Positions 44,149-53,315 of a stretch of 64,000 nucleotides of DNA are shown piece by piece (the stretch's first letter is position 1; each line of letters opens with the position of its first letter). The stretch is taken from assembly GCF_001951155.1 (NCBI RefSeq), contig NZ_CP016359.1:3434001-3498000 (forward strand), read 5' to 3'. The DNA is from Christiangramia flava JLT2011 (GTDB lineage: Bacteria > Bacteroidota > Bacteroidia > Flavobacteriales > Flavobacteriaceae). Below the pieces are notes generated by a model. That model ran no database searches, was not told where the DNA came from, and saw only the letters and a list, made by a program, of their open reading frames with translations. The translations under genes and the position numbers were made by a program.

Positions 44149-46575
44149 TCAGCCGTTCAATAAGTTTCGAACCTGGTTGTAATCTATATAATAAACCACC
44201 CGCAGACTGATGTTGTGCCTGGCAGGGCGCTGGAACAAATTGTCCAGACTGTTGAAATAATCAAGCTCGCTTAACCGGTCCTGGTTGAAAATGGAATTAC
44301 GGTACAGTAACACCGCTTCACTACCGGGCGCAAATTGCCAGCGATAACTGAAATCGAGGTTCCAGATGTTGAAATTGGTATTGGGGTCACTGGCAGGGTC
44401 GTAACCATTCGCAGCAACGAGTCCGTTTCGCTGCAGGTATCCGAACTGGTCTTCAGCAAAAGTTGCGGTAGACCAAAAATTCCTGAAACTTAAGTTGAGT
44501 CCCTGCTTGGAATTGAAGTTGTAATTGGCCTTAATGGAATTTTCAATGCTGTTTTGGTCGCGATTGCCGAAGATGATTTCAGGAACTTCAATGGCCACAA
44601 AACTTTGACGGTTGATTTGAGAAAAATATCCGAAACTATAAACCATATTAAACCGGTCATTGAAACGGAAACGCGGCGAGATCTTCAGGTCCAGGATCTG
44701 CCTTTCAGATTGGAAGTAATCTTCCAGGTAAAAACGTACATCATAAGCAAATTTCTTTCGGTAGTCTGAAGAAATCCAGGCGTTCACACCGCCACTTTTA
44801 CCATATTCCACGAATCTCCCGTCAATTCTTGGCTCAAAATAATCACGGAACTTTCCATTGATTTCGAGGCTTCCGCCGAAAGCAAAACGCTCGCGTGTCA
44901 TGGCAAAGAAGCTTCCACCGGAACCGGTAAACACGGCATCGTCTGGGCGGTAACGCCGAAGATGCTTTCCGTATAAACTGATGCGGTAATTATTGAAATT
45001 TCCCTGAGGTTCAAAGATCTGGTAGGAACTTTCCCAGTAAAAATTATTGTAATTATTGATCTGGCTGATACCCAGATCATTGATGTTATAGGTTTCATTA
45101 GCAAATTCGTGAGATACTCCATAGCGAATGTGCCCCTTGGTCCTGGAGACCTCCAGCTCTGATGCAAAACCAGTTAGGTCCTGGCCGGGCTGGATGATGT
45201 TACTCACAGTAGCCTGTCCCTGAAAATTGAAGGAATTTGCCTTGTTGTAGACATCAAATAAAAATCCGGTTGTATTCGCATCTCTGAAATTCCCATTTCG
45301 GGTAACATTGGTGTTAATCAGGGAAATGGAGGAATTTTTATTAAACCGCTGGTCCAGTACCAGGATGTTATAATTCGCAAATGGTTCCGTAATGCGGGTC
45401 CGGGTTTCCCCAGTAAGACTGTCGCGGTAGACCGCCTCGGTTTTATTGGTAATGGCATTGAAGAATCCAACACCCAACCCGCGATCGGTACGACCGGAAA
45501 TTTTTAAGGCATTCAGAAGATCAGTCTTATCGGGGTTTTCAATGATTTCTTCATTTTCCAGCTTCTCCCGCTGGGCGTCGTTAAAACCAATAGGGGTATT
45601 CCCGATCCTACGGGAATAAAAAAGATTTCCTTTGGTGAATAGTTCAGTGCCTTCCGTAAAAAAAGCTCGGTTTTCACCAAATATCTGTTCAAACGGACCA
45701 AGATTGAGCTCCACGGCGTCATAAGCGGTCTGACCAAAATCTGGTACCAGCGTCATATCCAGGGTAAAAGACTCGTTGATGCCGTATTTTAGATCCATTC
45801 CGGCGCTAAAATTGAAATCTGTATTACCATCAAAATGATCCACATAAGCTGAAGTGTAAGGGTAGAGGCTAAGACGCACCGGGGGATCAATGTTAGAGAG
45901 ACCGCTAAGCAAACCGTTATACTGCGTGAATTCACCGGTTGATTTATCGATGTAGTTCCAAACGTAAGTTTTATTTAGATGGGTGATCTCCCGGGCCATC
46001 TGCATACCCCATTCCTGTACCTCTTTCTTCGGAAACCTTAAAGCAGCATAAGGAATTCTGATCTCCACATACCAGCCGTTTGTATCCTGAGTGATCTGCG
46101 ATTCCCACACCACATTATAGGCGTAATCTTCGTTCTCACCGGTCATCCTGGCATCAGCCTGTGTTCCGGCAGCGGTCACGATAAAACGGGTTTGATTCTC
46201 GCCATCGTCATAAGTATTCAGGTCGATCAGGAAAAACTCAGCCTGATTGATATTGTCTCGCTGGGTGAACTGCTTCATGACTTTTCCCGGATCTTTTTCA
46301 AAAAGAGCAGCTGCTATATAAACAGCTTCATTATCGTATGCGAGTTGAATTTCAGTACGGTGATCCGGAGGAGCAGCATCGCCATCACCCGGTTCCACCA
46401 TTACAAAATTGGAGGTTATTGGAACAGCTTTCCAGATTTCATCGTTCAAAAGCCCATCAATTTTTGGCGGCTTGGTAATCTTTTGAATGGTATAATTCCT
46501 TCTGTCCTTATTTTGAGAAAATGTGAGAAAAGATGAAAAAATAAGGAGAATTAGCAGGTAATTTTTGGAGATCAT
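44149..46575 (-). CDS. DUF5916 outer-membrane-type protein with CBM9-like N-terminal domain
   Basis: Secreted protein of 808 aa. Signal peptide (NYLLILLIFSSFLTFSQ), then a CBM9-like sugar-binding-fold domain (about 30-215: KPPKIDGLLNDEIWKAVPIT to IRIPYAALRF), then a long beta-barrel-like DUF5916 region with ENRAFFTEGTELFTKGNLFY and many aromatic-ended strands, finishing in RVVYYIDYNQVRNLLNG. Likely in the outer membrane. Function unknown; frequent in Flavobacteriia. Divergent from msrA. Confidence 0.88.
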   Translation of the reverse strand: MISKNYLLILLIFSSFLTFSQNKDRRNYTIQKITKPPKIDGLLNDEIWKAVPITSNFVMVEPGDGDAAPPDHRTEIQLAYDNEAVYIAAALFEKDPGKVMKQFTQRDNINQAEFFLIDLNTYDDGENQTRFIVTAAGTQADARMTGENEDYAYNVVWESQITQDTNGWYVEIRIPYAALRFPKKEVQEWGMQMAREITHLNKTYVWNYIDKSTGEFTQYNGLLSGLSNIDPPVRLSLYPYTSAYVDHFDGNTDFNFSAGMDLKYGINESFTLDMTLVPDFGQTAYDAVELNLGPFEQIFGENRAFFTEGTELFTKGNLFYSRRIGNTPIGFNDAQREKLENEEIIENPDKTDLLNALKISGRTDRGLGVGFFNAITNKTEAVYRDSLTGETRTRITEPFANYNILVLDQRFNKNSSISLINTNVTRNGNFRDANTTGFLFDVYNKANSFNFQGQATVSNIIQPGQDLTGFASELEVSRTKGHIRYGVSHEFANETYNINDLGISQINNYNNFYWESSYQIFEPQGNFNNYRISLYGKHLRRYRPDDAVFTGSGGSFFAMTRERFAFGGSLEINGKFRDYFEPRIDGRFVEYGKSGGVNAWISSDYRKKFAYDVRFYLEDYFQSERQILDLKISPRFRFNDRFNMVYSFGYFSQINRQSFVAIEVPEIIFGNRDQNSIENSIKANYNFNSKQGLNLSFRNFWSTATFAEDQFGYLQRNGLVAANGYDPASDPNTNFNIWNLDFSYRWQFAPGSEAVLLYRNSIFNQDRLSELDYFNSLDNLFQRPARHNISLRVVYYIDYNQVRNLLNG

Positions 46576-46698
46576 TAATTGATAGATGAATTTTATGCAA
46601 ATGTATCATTGAGTTATGTATTGCGCAACCAAAAGCCTAAATTCACGTTAAAGAAAATATTTCTGTCTAACATTATATTACTTTTGTTAAACAATTTT

Positions 46699-47259
46699 AT
46701 GGAAGAAAATTTCAAATCCCGAAAATTAGAAACCGCTACACTCGCAGGAGGCTGCTTTTGGTGTACAGAAGCCGTTTTTCAAAGACTTGATGGCGTAGAG
46801 AAAGTAACTTCCGGTTTTTCGGGAGGAACGATTAAAAATCCGGCATATCGCGAGATCATCACTGGCCGTACTGGTCATGCCGAGGCTATACAGATCAGTT
46901 TTGACCCCGATATCATTAGTTTCAACGAATTGCTTCTCATATTTTTTGCTACGCACGATCCAACTACTTTGAACAGGCAGCAAAACGATGTGGGCACGCA
47001 ATACCGCAGTGCCATTTTTTATCATTCCGAAGAACAGGAAATGCAGGCGCGCGAAATCATCGATAAATTGGAGGCGGAAAAGGTGTTTAAAGATCTGATA
47101 GTGACTGAAGTAACCGAATTTTCTGCATTTTATAAAGCGGAAGAAGAACACCAGGATTTTTATAATCAGCACCGGCAGCAACCTTACTGCCAGTTTATAA
47201 TAGACCCGAAAATTACCAAATTGAACAAACTTTTTTCAGATAAACTCAAAAAGAACTAA
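46699..47259 (+). CDS. msrA: Peptide-methionine (S)-S-oxide reductase
   Basis: Repairs oxidised methionine, 186 aa. The active-site motif [11 protein letters not shown] has the catalytic C19; [23 protein letters not shown] and [20 protein letters not shown] are family hallmarks. The ATG at 46699 is chosen: the frame is open from 46579, but the extra 40 residues are unlike the family and include a hydrophobic AT-rich stretch. Its stop overlaps the folE start (TAATG), so the two are coupled. Confidence 0.95.
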   Translation: MEENFKSRKLETATLAGGCFWCTEAVFQRLDGVEKVTSGFSGGTIKNPAYREIITGRTGHAEAIQISFDPDIISFNELLLIFFATHDPTTLNRQQNDVGTQYRSAIFYHSEEQEMQAREIIDKLEAEKVFKDLIVTEVTEFSAFYKAEEEHQDFYNQHRQQPYCQFIIDPKITKLNKLFSDKLKKN

Positions 47260-47855
47260 TGTCTTATTCCTATTTTGAACAATATGACGATGAACGCACT
47301 GATAAGCTCCGTGAAAGTTTCAGTGAGATCATTCAAAATGTAGGCGAGAATCCAGATCGGGAGGGAGTGCTTAAAACACCCGAACGCGCCGCCAAAGCCA
47401 TGCAGTTTCTCACGCAGGGTTATACCATGGATGCCGAAAAGATCCTTCAAAAAGCCATTTTTCATGAGAAATATGATGAAATGGTGGTCGTAAAAGACAT
47501 CGAGCTGTATTCCCTTTGTGAACACCATATGCTGCCATTCTTTGGAAAAGCCCATATCGCTTATATTCCGAACGGAAAGATCGTAGGTTTAAGCAAATTA
47601 CCCAGAGTGGTAGATGTTTTCGCTCGAAGGCTTCAGGTTCAGGAACGCTTAACGCATGACATCCTGGAATGCCTGAATAAAACACTTCAGCCGCAGGGCG
47701 TTGCCGTGGTCATCGAAGCCGTACATATGTGTATGATGATGCGTGGCGTGCAGAAGCAAAACAGTGCGACAACAACTTCCGGTTTCCGCGGACAATTTGA
47801 GAAGCAGGAAACACGAAACGAATTTCTGAAGCTTATCAGTTCTGATCTGCGCTAG
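47259..47855 (+). CDS. folE: GTP cyclohydrolase I
   Basis: Enzyme of 198 aa that makes dihydroneopterin triphosphate for folate and pterins. Zinc ligands in [11 protein letters not shown] and a third cysteine in [17 protein letters not shown]; the substrate block [20 protein letters not shown] is intact, as is EAVHMCMM. Length is normal. Coupled to msrA by a one-base stop/start overlap. Confidence 0.97.
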   Translation: MSYSYFEQYDDERTDKLRESFSEIIQNVGENPDREGVLKTPERAAKAMQFLTQGYTMDAEKILQKAIFHEKYDEMVVVKDIELYSLCEHHMLPFFGKAHIAYIPNGKIVGLSKLPRVVDVFARRLQVQERLTHDILECLNKTLQPQGVAVVIEAVHMCMMMRGVQKQNSATTTSGFRGQFEKQETRNEFLKLISSDLR

Positions 47856-47899
47856 AATCTGGCACCTTATTTGCTTTATTCTGAGTAAAAATCAGAAAA

Positions 47900-48205
47900 A
47901 TGAAAAAATTACTTTACAATAAAAAATTCCTGAAGGGTTTGATGCTGGACGGAATTGGTATGGTGACGGTAGCAATTCCTTTTGTGGGACCTTTTCTGGA
48001 TTTAGCCTGGGCACCTTATGCGGCCAAGAAAATGAGTGAAATGTATCCCGGAAGAAAAGGGAAACTGGCCTCAGTGCTGGTGTTCCTTGAAGAAATCCTG
48101 CCTGGAACCGATATCATTCCCACTTTTACACTGATGTATCTTTACACCTATGTTTGGAAGAAGAAGCCTTTGACCCCACAGGTTATTGAAGTAGAAAGCT
48201 ACTAA
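47900..48205 (+). CDS. Small conserved protein of unknown function
   Basis: Protein of 101 aa I cannot name. Hydrophobic stretches LMLDGIGMVTVAIPFVGPFL and IIPTFTLMYLYTYVW suggest two membrane segments, with a basic loop (MYPGRKGKLASV) and a conserved-looking EEILPGTDIIPT. It follows folE after 44 bases and ends at a strong terminator. Confidence 0.75.
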   Translation: MKKLLYNKKFLKGLMLDGIGMVTVAIPFVGPFLDLAWAPYAAKKMSEMYPGRKGKLASVLVFLEEILPGTDIIPTFTLMYLYTYVWKKKPLTPQVIEVESY

Positions 48206-48214
48206 AATTATAAA

Positions 48215-48238
48215 AAAGGCTGCCATTTGGCAGCCTTT
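48215..48238. terminator. Bidirectional intrinsic terminator
   Basis: AAAGGCTGCC and GGCAGCCTTT, a perfect 10-bp stem with ATTT loop and flanking A/T runs, between the small conserved gene and the convergent TonB receptor gene. Confidence 0.88.
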
Positions 48239-48257
48239 TTCGTTTTTACAGTTTTCC

Positions 48258-50510
48258 TCAAATATCCCAGCGAACTGAAATTTTGATATTTCGGCCAATA
48301 TTCGGGATACCATCCATTTTCAACCTGGAAAGATGCGAGACATAAGTCTTGTTCAGAAGGTTGTTTCCGCTAAGACTGAATTGCAGCTTTTGTTTTCCGA
48401 GATTGATACTGGAACCAAAACCTGCGCTTAACAGGGAATATCCACCCGTTCGGGTCTCAAAATAACCAATTTCCTCTTTGTCAAAAACATTCTTCAGGCT
48501 GGTGAAAATGTATTTATCCAGCAATGTTTTTCCTCCCTGGAATTCGGTGCGAAGCGTGGTCGTGAGAGCGCTGGCGGGAATAAGCGGAAGATAGTCGTCT
48601 CCGCGTTTTCCGGTCACGGTCTCAAAAGTTCCCTCTACATGCAACCAGTCCAGTGGGTGAGGGTGGAAGTGGTAACCAGCCTCTCCACCATACAATACGG
48701 CATTGTCTTGAATGTAACGGTATACGTTTTCACCATCCACAATTTCATCGGTAGGGCTGATAAAAATATAATCAGCGATTCCGTTTCGGAAGGCATTGAT
48801 GTATGCTTCAAAATGTTCATTTCGCCACTCCAGTGCGAGGTCTACCTGAAAATTCTGCTCATTGGTGAGATTTGCATTACCTATTTCATAACGATTCGCT
48901 CCGTTGTGGGAACCATTAGAAGTCAGTTCTGCCAGGTTGGGCGCGCGGAAACCGGTTGCCAGGTTTAGCCTGGCGGTAAGCTGATCTGAAAATGAATATT
49001 TGGTACCGAAAGCGGCATTAAAACTGGAAAAATTACGGTCGATTTCCGGAAACAGCTCTTCACCCGAAACATCCTCTGTTTTCAAACTGCGATGATCATA
49101 ACGTAAGCCTCCCTGGAAATCCCATTTTGGGAGATGATAATGGGCGGTAGTAAAGACCCCTACGTCGTTGGTAACGGCATTAGGAATCAGCATTTCTTCT
49201 CCAAAATTCTCATTCTGCTGATGCATGCCCTGGCTGCCGGCCACCAATTGCAGGTTTCCGAAATCAGGGAAATTATACTTCAGGTTGTAACTGAAGGTAG
49301 AAAGGTGCATCTCCAGAGCCGGGTGCAGTTCTTCTCCTTCGTGCTCCTCATGATCTTCAGTTTCTTCAGATCCTTCTTCTTCATGATGATGCTCATCTTC
49401 GAATTCCTTGCGATTATTGAACTGGTAACCCAATTTCGCATCAATCGTGGAATTCTTCAGAAAGATCCTATTGTCCAGGCTCAACACATGATTATCAATA
49501 TTCTGAAAGGGCAGCATGGGTTCTTTGGAAAGCGATTGCACACCCATTTCCTCTGGGATCCCAATTTCTGACCTATTGAAATTATAACGCAAATCAGCCT
49601 TATATTTCGAATTCTGGAACCCGGTTCCCAATTTCAGGTCTCGTTCCTTAAACCGCGTGTTGGTAACTCTAAGACCGTCACCGCCCTCATAGTCACTGTG
49701 GGCCGAAAGGCTTCCGCGGGCCATGAACTTCCATTGATCCCCGGAGGTGCCAACCATCGCACTTTCCTGGTAACCATTAGTATTACTGAAGTAGTCGCTC
49801 ATAAAATTTGCCTGGAAGGAATTGGCGGCGGCATACGACTCTGGATTGAGATACAGAACTCCGCCAATGGCGTCACTTCCGTATAACAGGGAAGCAGGAC
49901 CTTTGATCACTTCCACGCTCCCAATCCCCATAGAATTGATGCCAAGGCCGTGCTCATCTCCAAATTGCTGGTTTTCTAGCCGGACTCCCTGGGTGTAGAC
50001 CAGGACGCGGTTTGAGCTTAAGCCTCGAATAACAGGTTTGCCAATCCCGACACCTGTGGTAATGCTCTCCACACCCGGAATTTGTGTAACCCCTTCGGCC
50101 AGGGAAACGGCCCCTCTTTTTTGCAAATCTGAGACCGATTCTCGTTCGACTTTCATCACATTCTGACTTTGCAGCTGGTGAAAAGGAGTGGAAACGATCA
50201 CTTCTTCCATTTCTACTGCGGAAGGCTTCAATTGAAAATCCACCGCATCGGAAGGCAGGCTGATCTGCTGATTGATGCTCGTGTAACCAATCGAGGAAAT
50301 AACCAGCCTGAAATTTCCTTCCGGAAGGTTGGAAATACTGAAACGGCCGTCATCGCCCGTAACAGCGCCTTTTTCGATTTCTGGAAAATAAATATTGGCA
50401 CTGAAAACCGGATCCCCGGTTTCAGCATCGGTAATGGTTCCCGAGAAAGTATTCTGGGAATAAATGCTAGATGTCACTGCAAATAGCAGCAACCATAATA
50501 TGTTTTTCAT
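48258..50510 (-). CDS. TonB-dependent outer membrane receptor with His/Glu-rich segment, probable metal uptake
   Basis: Receptor of 750 aa. Signal peptide (ILWLLLFAVTSSIYSQ), carboxypeptidase-like regulatory domain (FSGTITDAETGDPVFSANIY, about 22-100), TonB plug (VIRGLSSNRVLVYTQGVRLE; GSVEVIKGPASLLYGSDAIG) and barrel, ending IKISVRWDI. Around residues 370-397 an extracellular-loop-like stretch is packed with His and Glu (EDEHHHEEEGSEETEDHEEH), as in zinc receptors such as ZnuD. Metal, perhaps zinc, is therefore the likely cargo. The His-rich small protein gene directly upstream supports this. Confidence 0.9.
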   Translation of the reverse strand: MKNILWLLLFAVTSSIYSQNTFSGTITDAETGDPVFSANIYFPEIEKGAVTGDDGRFSISNLPEGNFRLVISSIGYTSINQQISLPSDAVDFQLKPSAVEMEEVIVSTPFHQLQSQNVMKVERESVSDLQKRGAVSLAEGVTQIPGVESITTGVGIGKPVIRGLSSNRVLVYTQGVRLENQQFGDEHGLGINSMGIGSVEVIKGPASLLYGSDAIGGVLYLNPESYAAANSFQANFMSDYFSNTNGYQESAMVGTSGDQWKFMARGSLSAHSDYEGGDGLRVTNTRFKERDLKLGTGFQNSKYKADLRYNFNRSEIGIPEEMGVQSLSKEPMLPFQNIDNHVLSLDNRIFLKNSTIDAKLGYQFNNRKEFEDEHHHEEEGSEETEDHEEHEGEELHPALEMHLSTFSYNLKYNFPDFGNLQLVAGSQGMHQQNENFGEEMLIPNAVTNDVGVFTTAHYHLPKWDFQGGLRYDHRSLKTEDVSGEELFPEIDRNFSSFNAAFGTKYSFSDQLTARLNLATGFRAPNLAELTSNGSHNGANRYEIGNANLTNEQNFQVDLALEWRNEHFEAYINAFRNGIADYIFISPTDEIVDGENVYRYIQDNAVLYGGEAGYHFHPHPLDWLHVEGTFETVTGKRGDDYLPLIPASALTTTLRTEFQGGKTLLDKYIFTSLKNVFDKEEIGYFETRTGGYSLLSAGFGSSINLGKQKLQFSLSGNNLLNKTYVSHLSRLKMDGIPNIGRNIKISVRWDI

Positions 50511-50543
50511 AAATGATTTTTTAAAAGATGTATACAGGTTTTT

Positions 50544-50864
50544 CTAGGTAAACCTGGCTGGCGGACCGCGTAGATCGTAGCAAAGCGGTTCATGATCTTC
50601 TAAAAATTCGTAAGGTGTAACTGTGATTTCCCTGGTGATCTTCGGAATGAAAACCGGGAATTCCAAAAAGCTTATTTCGAGTGCTGGATTGCTGTGATAT
50701 TTGTACAGATCACAATCCAGGTCTTTTGCGTGAAAATGTTTTTTAGCGTAATGATGGCAAAGATGATGCTCGTGACCCGAAAAGATATGGGAGAAACTCA
50801 CAAGGCCCGGCATTAAAACCAGGAAAGCTCCAAATATTAAAAATAAGTGCTTTAACTGCTTCAT
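50544..50864 (-). CDS. His-rich small exported protein beside the metal receptor
   Basis: Protein of 106 aa. An N-terminal hydrophobic segment (LKHLFLIFGAFLVLMPGLVSF, 4-24) could be a signal peptide or anchor. It is followed by a metal-ligand-like cluster HIFSGHEHHLCHHYAKKHFH and two more cysteines (DLDCDLYKY; EPLCYDLRG). I know no family name. It is 33 bases upstream of the TonB receptor and overlaps the preceding membrane gene by 4 bases, so it is probably part of the same metal-acquisition operon, perhaps a periplasmic metal-binding partner. Confidence 0.75.
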   Translation of the reverse strand: MKQLKHLFLIFGAFLVLMPGLVSFSHIFSGHEHHLCHHYAKKHFHAKDLDCDLYKYHSNPALEISFLEFPVFIPKITREITVTPYEFLEDHEPLCYDLRGPPARFT

Positions 50865-51172
50865 GAGATCAACTTCAGCAATTTAAAGATTCCCATTCGC
50901 TCGAGCATTTTCTTTTCAAAACCCCAAAAAAACCGGAACTGTCCAAAAATCCATCCAAATGCTACCAGTAAAACCTGGTAAATAGGGAAAATGAGCAAAA
51001 TCCTGATAGGCCAGTAGATGCTCCAGTGATGTTCTTCAGAAGAAATCCCGATAAATTCACAAAGCGGGCCCGCCAGTTTCGCGGAAGTTGAACCGGTAAT
51101 GGCAAAAACAATGAAAATAACCAGCAGTTGCCAGTTAGAATCGATTCCCCATCGCTCTTTCAACTTTCCCAT
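50861..51172 (-). CDS. Small membrane protein (DUF6787-like)
   Basis: Protein of 103 aa with two predicted transmembrane helices (WQLLVIFIVFAITGSTSAKL and IRILLIFPIYQVLLVAFGWI) and a conserved ending GQFRFFWGFEKKMLERMG. Common in Bacteroidota; function unknown; family name tentative. First gene of the minus-strand group leading to the His-rich protein and TonB receptor. Confidence 0.8.
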   Translation of the reverse strand: MGKLKERWGIDSNWQLLVIFIVFAITGSTSAKLAGPLCEFIGISSEEHHWSIYWPIRILLIFPIYQVLLVAFGWIFGQFRFFWGFEKKMLERMGIFKLLKLIS

Positions 51173-51199
51173 AGCGCAAAAATAACAAAAGTGATCTTT

Positions 51200-51625
51200 T
51201 TAAATGCGTGTAGGAACACTAAATCGTTGATTGTATTGTTGGCTGAAGTATACAAAGTAATTGTAAAGCAGGTAATTCACCTCATATCCATAATCTATCG
51301 AAGGGTCATAATTGATCTCCTGAACGTATAAATTAGGATTGTAAGCATTTGGCTGTCGTACACGTTGGTTATATTCCGAAACCAAAAACTGGTTCTTATT
51401 TTCTAAATATGGTTGAGAGTAGTAACCGCGAGGCTTTGCATACGAATTGATAAATAAATTAAAGCCAGGTTCAATAATGATGATTTCGTACTCGAGACTG
51501 TCGTTCGCAATTCGCACCGTATCCTGTTCAGCATTGGCGATTCGGTCTTTGTTATAATTTCCACCCAATGAACCACAACCGGTCACGAAAAGAAGTAATA
51601 AAGCTATGTAGAGTAAATTTTTCAT
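51200..51625 (-). CDS. Lipoprotein (DUF6146-like)
   Basis: Lipoprotein of 141 aa: signal with lipobox (YIALLLLFVTGCGSLGG, Cys near 17). The mature part is rich in Tyr and Asn, with YEIIIIEPGFNLFINSYAKP, and ends VNYLLYNYFVYFSQQYNQRF. Flavobacterial lipoprotein family of unknown function; the DUF name is from memory. Own promoter likely; 27 bases before the next minus-strand gene. Confidence 0.78.
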   Translation of the reverse strand: MKNLLYIALLLLFVTGCGSLGGNYNKDRIANAEQDTVRIANDSLEYEIIIIEPGFNLFINSYAKPRGYYSQPYLENKNQFLVSEYNQRVRQPNAYNPNLYVQEINYDPSIDYGYEVNYLLYNYFVYFSQQYNQRFSVPTRI

Positions 51626-51659
51626 ATTTCAAATGTAATAAAGTACGGTTTAAAATGTC

Positions 51660-52253
51660 CTATCTTCCGCCGGCGTAACCTCCCAGAATACTCTCGTCAT
51701 CCTCATTCTCATCGCTTCCCAAGGCAATTTCCTCTTCCGTGTGAATCAGGTTTCCAGAGTCATCGTGCTGCGTGAAAAGTTTTGCAACATCCTGTTCATA
51801 TACTGCATTCACGCCGGAAAGACTGTCGAGCAGCTTACAGTGGTCTTCCCGTTTCAGGTTTTTCCTGGACGAGATTTGAGAAAGGATGGCAAAAATGAGT
51901 CCGCAGGAAATCTTGAGAATTTTTTCAAGCGATTTTTCTGAAATGCCCAGATCCCGGCTTAAAGCTATTATTTTCTCCTGCCTGGCAGAAGAGAACATGT
52001 TTGCAAAGACTTTCTCGCCTGTTTCTTTTAGCTTCGGAAGATTGGTCAACTGAATTTTTTCCAGTTCTGAAGCGAATTCTTTAGAATGATTGGTTCCCTG
52101 GTCGCATTTGCTTCGGTGAACGCTTAGAACAAAAGGCAGTGTAAAGATATATGCCCTGTGAATTTCTTTTGGATTCAATCCAGTTTCTTCACCTGTCTTT
52201 TCCATTAATTCATTTCCCACGTGGGTTCGAAAAATATCCAGAATATTTGCCAT
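51660..52253 (-). CDS. Conserved protein with DUF937-like helical region
   Basis: Soluble protein of 197 aa. The start (ILDIFRTHVGNELMEKTGEE) and the segment LSRDLGISEKSLEKILKISC, then GLIFAILSQISSRKN resemble the helical DUF937/YidB-like family. The C-terminus is acidic and ends GGYAGGR. Function unknown. The gene stands between the lipoprotein gene and serA on the same strand, separated from serA by a terminator. Confidence 0.65.
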   Translation of the reverse strand: MANILDIFRTHVGNELMEKTGEETGLNPKEIHRAYIFTLPFVLSVHRSKCDQGTNHSKEFASELEKIQLTNLPKLKETGEKVFANMFSSARQEKIIALSRDLGISEKSLEKILKISCGLIFAILSQISSRKNLKREDHCKLLDSLSGVNAVYEQDVAKLFTQHDDSGNLIHTEEEIALGSDENEDDESILGGYAGGR

Positions 52254-52317
52254 AACCTTGTTTTATACCGAAAGGTACCAAGATTAAACAGGGAAATGCT
52301 TTAAAGAAATAATAAAA

Positions 52318-52344
52318 AAACCGGCAATTTCTAGTTACCGGTTT
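52318..52344 (-). terminator. Probable terminator after serA
   Basis: On the minus strand AAACCGG and CCGGTTT pair around a 13-base loop and are followed by a T-run. It lies 24 bases beyond the serA stop. Confidence 0.6.
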
Positions 52345-52367
52345 CCATCTTAAAGAATTTGAGCATT

Positions 52368-53315
52368 TTACCTGTATTCCAGTATTTTTCTGGCCAGCTC
52401 AATTCCAATTCGTTCCTGAGCTTCCAGGGTACAGGCTCCGATATGCGGACTTAGCGAAATGCTTTCGTTCATCAACAGGCGAATTTCAGGTGTTGGCTCA
52501 TTTTCATACACATCAAGTGCGGCAAACCAAACCTTTTCATCTTCTATAGCGTCTAAAAGTGCCTTTTCATCAATTACTCCGCCACGGGCTGTATTGATAA
52601 TGCCAACACCGTTTTTCATTTGGGCAATTTCCTCTTTCCCGATCACCGGCTCATCCTGTGAGGGCACGTGAAGCGTAATAAAATCTGAATGCCTGATCAG
52701 ATCTTCCACCGGTTCAGTCTTGATTGGGATTTTGATGCTCTGATGATTGTAAAATTCCAGTTCGATTTCTGCTTCGCCCACTTCATGGTCGCTGGCTATG
52801 ACCTTCATTCCAATGCCCAGCGCAATTTTGGCTACTTCACGACCAATCCTTCCGAAACCAATGACCCCAAGGGTCTTACCCCGAAGTTCCATTCCTTTGG
52901 AATACGATTTTTTGAGTTCTTTAAACCTGCTGTCTCCTTCCAAAGGCATATTCCTATTGGCGTGGTATAATTGGCGAACACCTCCAAAAAGGTGCGCGAA
53001 AACCAGTTCTGCCACCGAGCTGGACGAAGCATCGGGTGTATTGAAAACCTTGATGCCCTTGCTTTCGGCATATTGTACATCAATATTATCCAGGCCAACT
53101 CCGCCACGCCCAATCATTTTCAGGTTTGGGCATTTATTGATAAGCTCTTTTCTGACCTTTGTGGCACTTCTCACTAATAGCGCATCAATCTGGTTGTTAT
53201 TAATAAAATCTGCCAGCTGGGAATCGGCTACTTTTTTCACGATTACCTCGACTTTATTTTCTTCCAGAAGTTTGATCCCGCTTTGGGAAATACCGTCATT
53301 GGCGAGTACTTTCAT
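52368..53315 (-). CDS. serA: D-3-phosphoglycerate dehydrogenase
   Basis: Oxidises 3-phosphoglycerate in serine synthesis, 315 aa. Substrate domain GRGGVGLDNIDVQYAESKGI, Rossmann motif LGVIGFGRIGREVAKIAL, and catalytic Arg/Glu/His blocks (INTARGGVIDEKALLDAI; ALDVYENEPTPE; LSPHIGACTLEAQERI). It lacks the C-terminal ACT domain, so it is the short form without classic serine feedback. It starts directly after the serC stop with no gap; the two are one operon. Confidence 0.95.
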   Translation of the reverse strand: MKVLANDGISQSGIKLLEENKVEVIVKKVADSQLADFINNNQIDALLVRSATKVRKELINKCPNLKMIGRGGVGLDNIDVQYAESKGIKVFNTPDASSSSVAELVFAHLFGGVRQLYHANRNMPLEGDSRFKELKKSYSKGMELRGKTLGVIGFGRIGREVAKIALGIGMKVIASDHEVGEAEIELEFYNHQSIKIPIKTEPVEDLIRHSDFITLHVPSQDEPVIGKEEIAQMKNGVGIINTARGGVIDEKALLDAIEDEKVWFAALDVYENEPTPEIRLLMNESISLSPHIGACTLEAQERIGIELARKILEYR

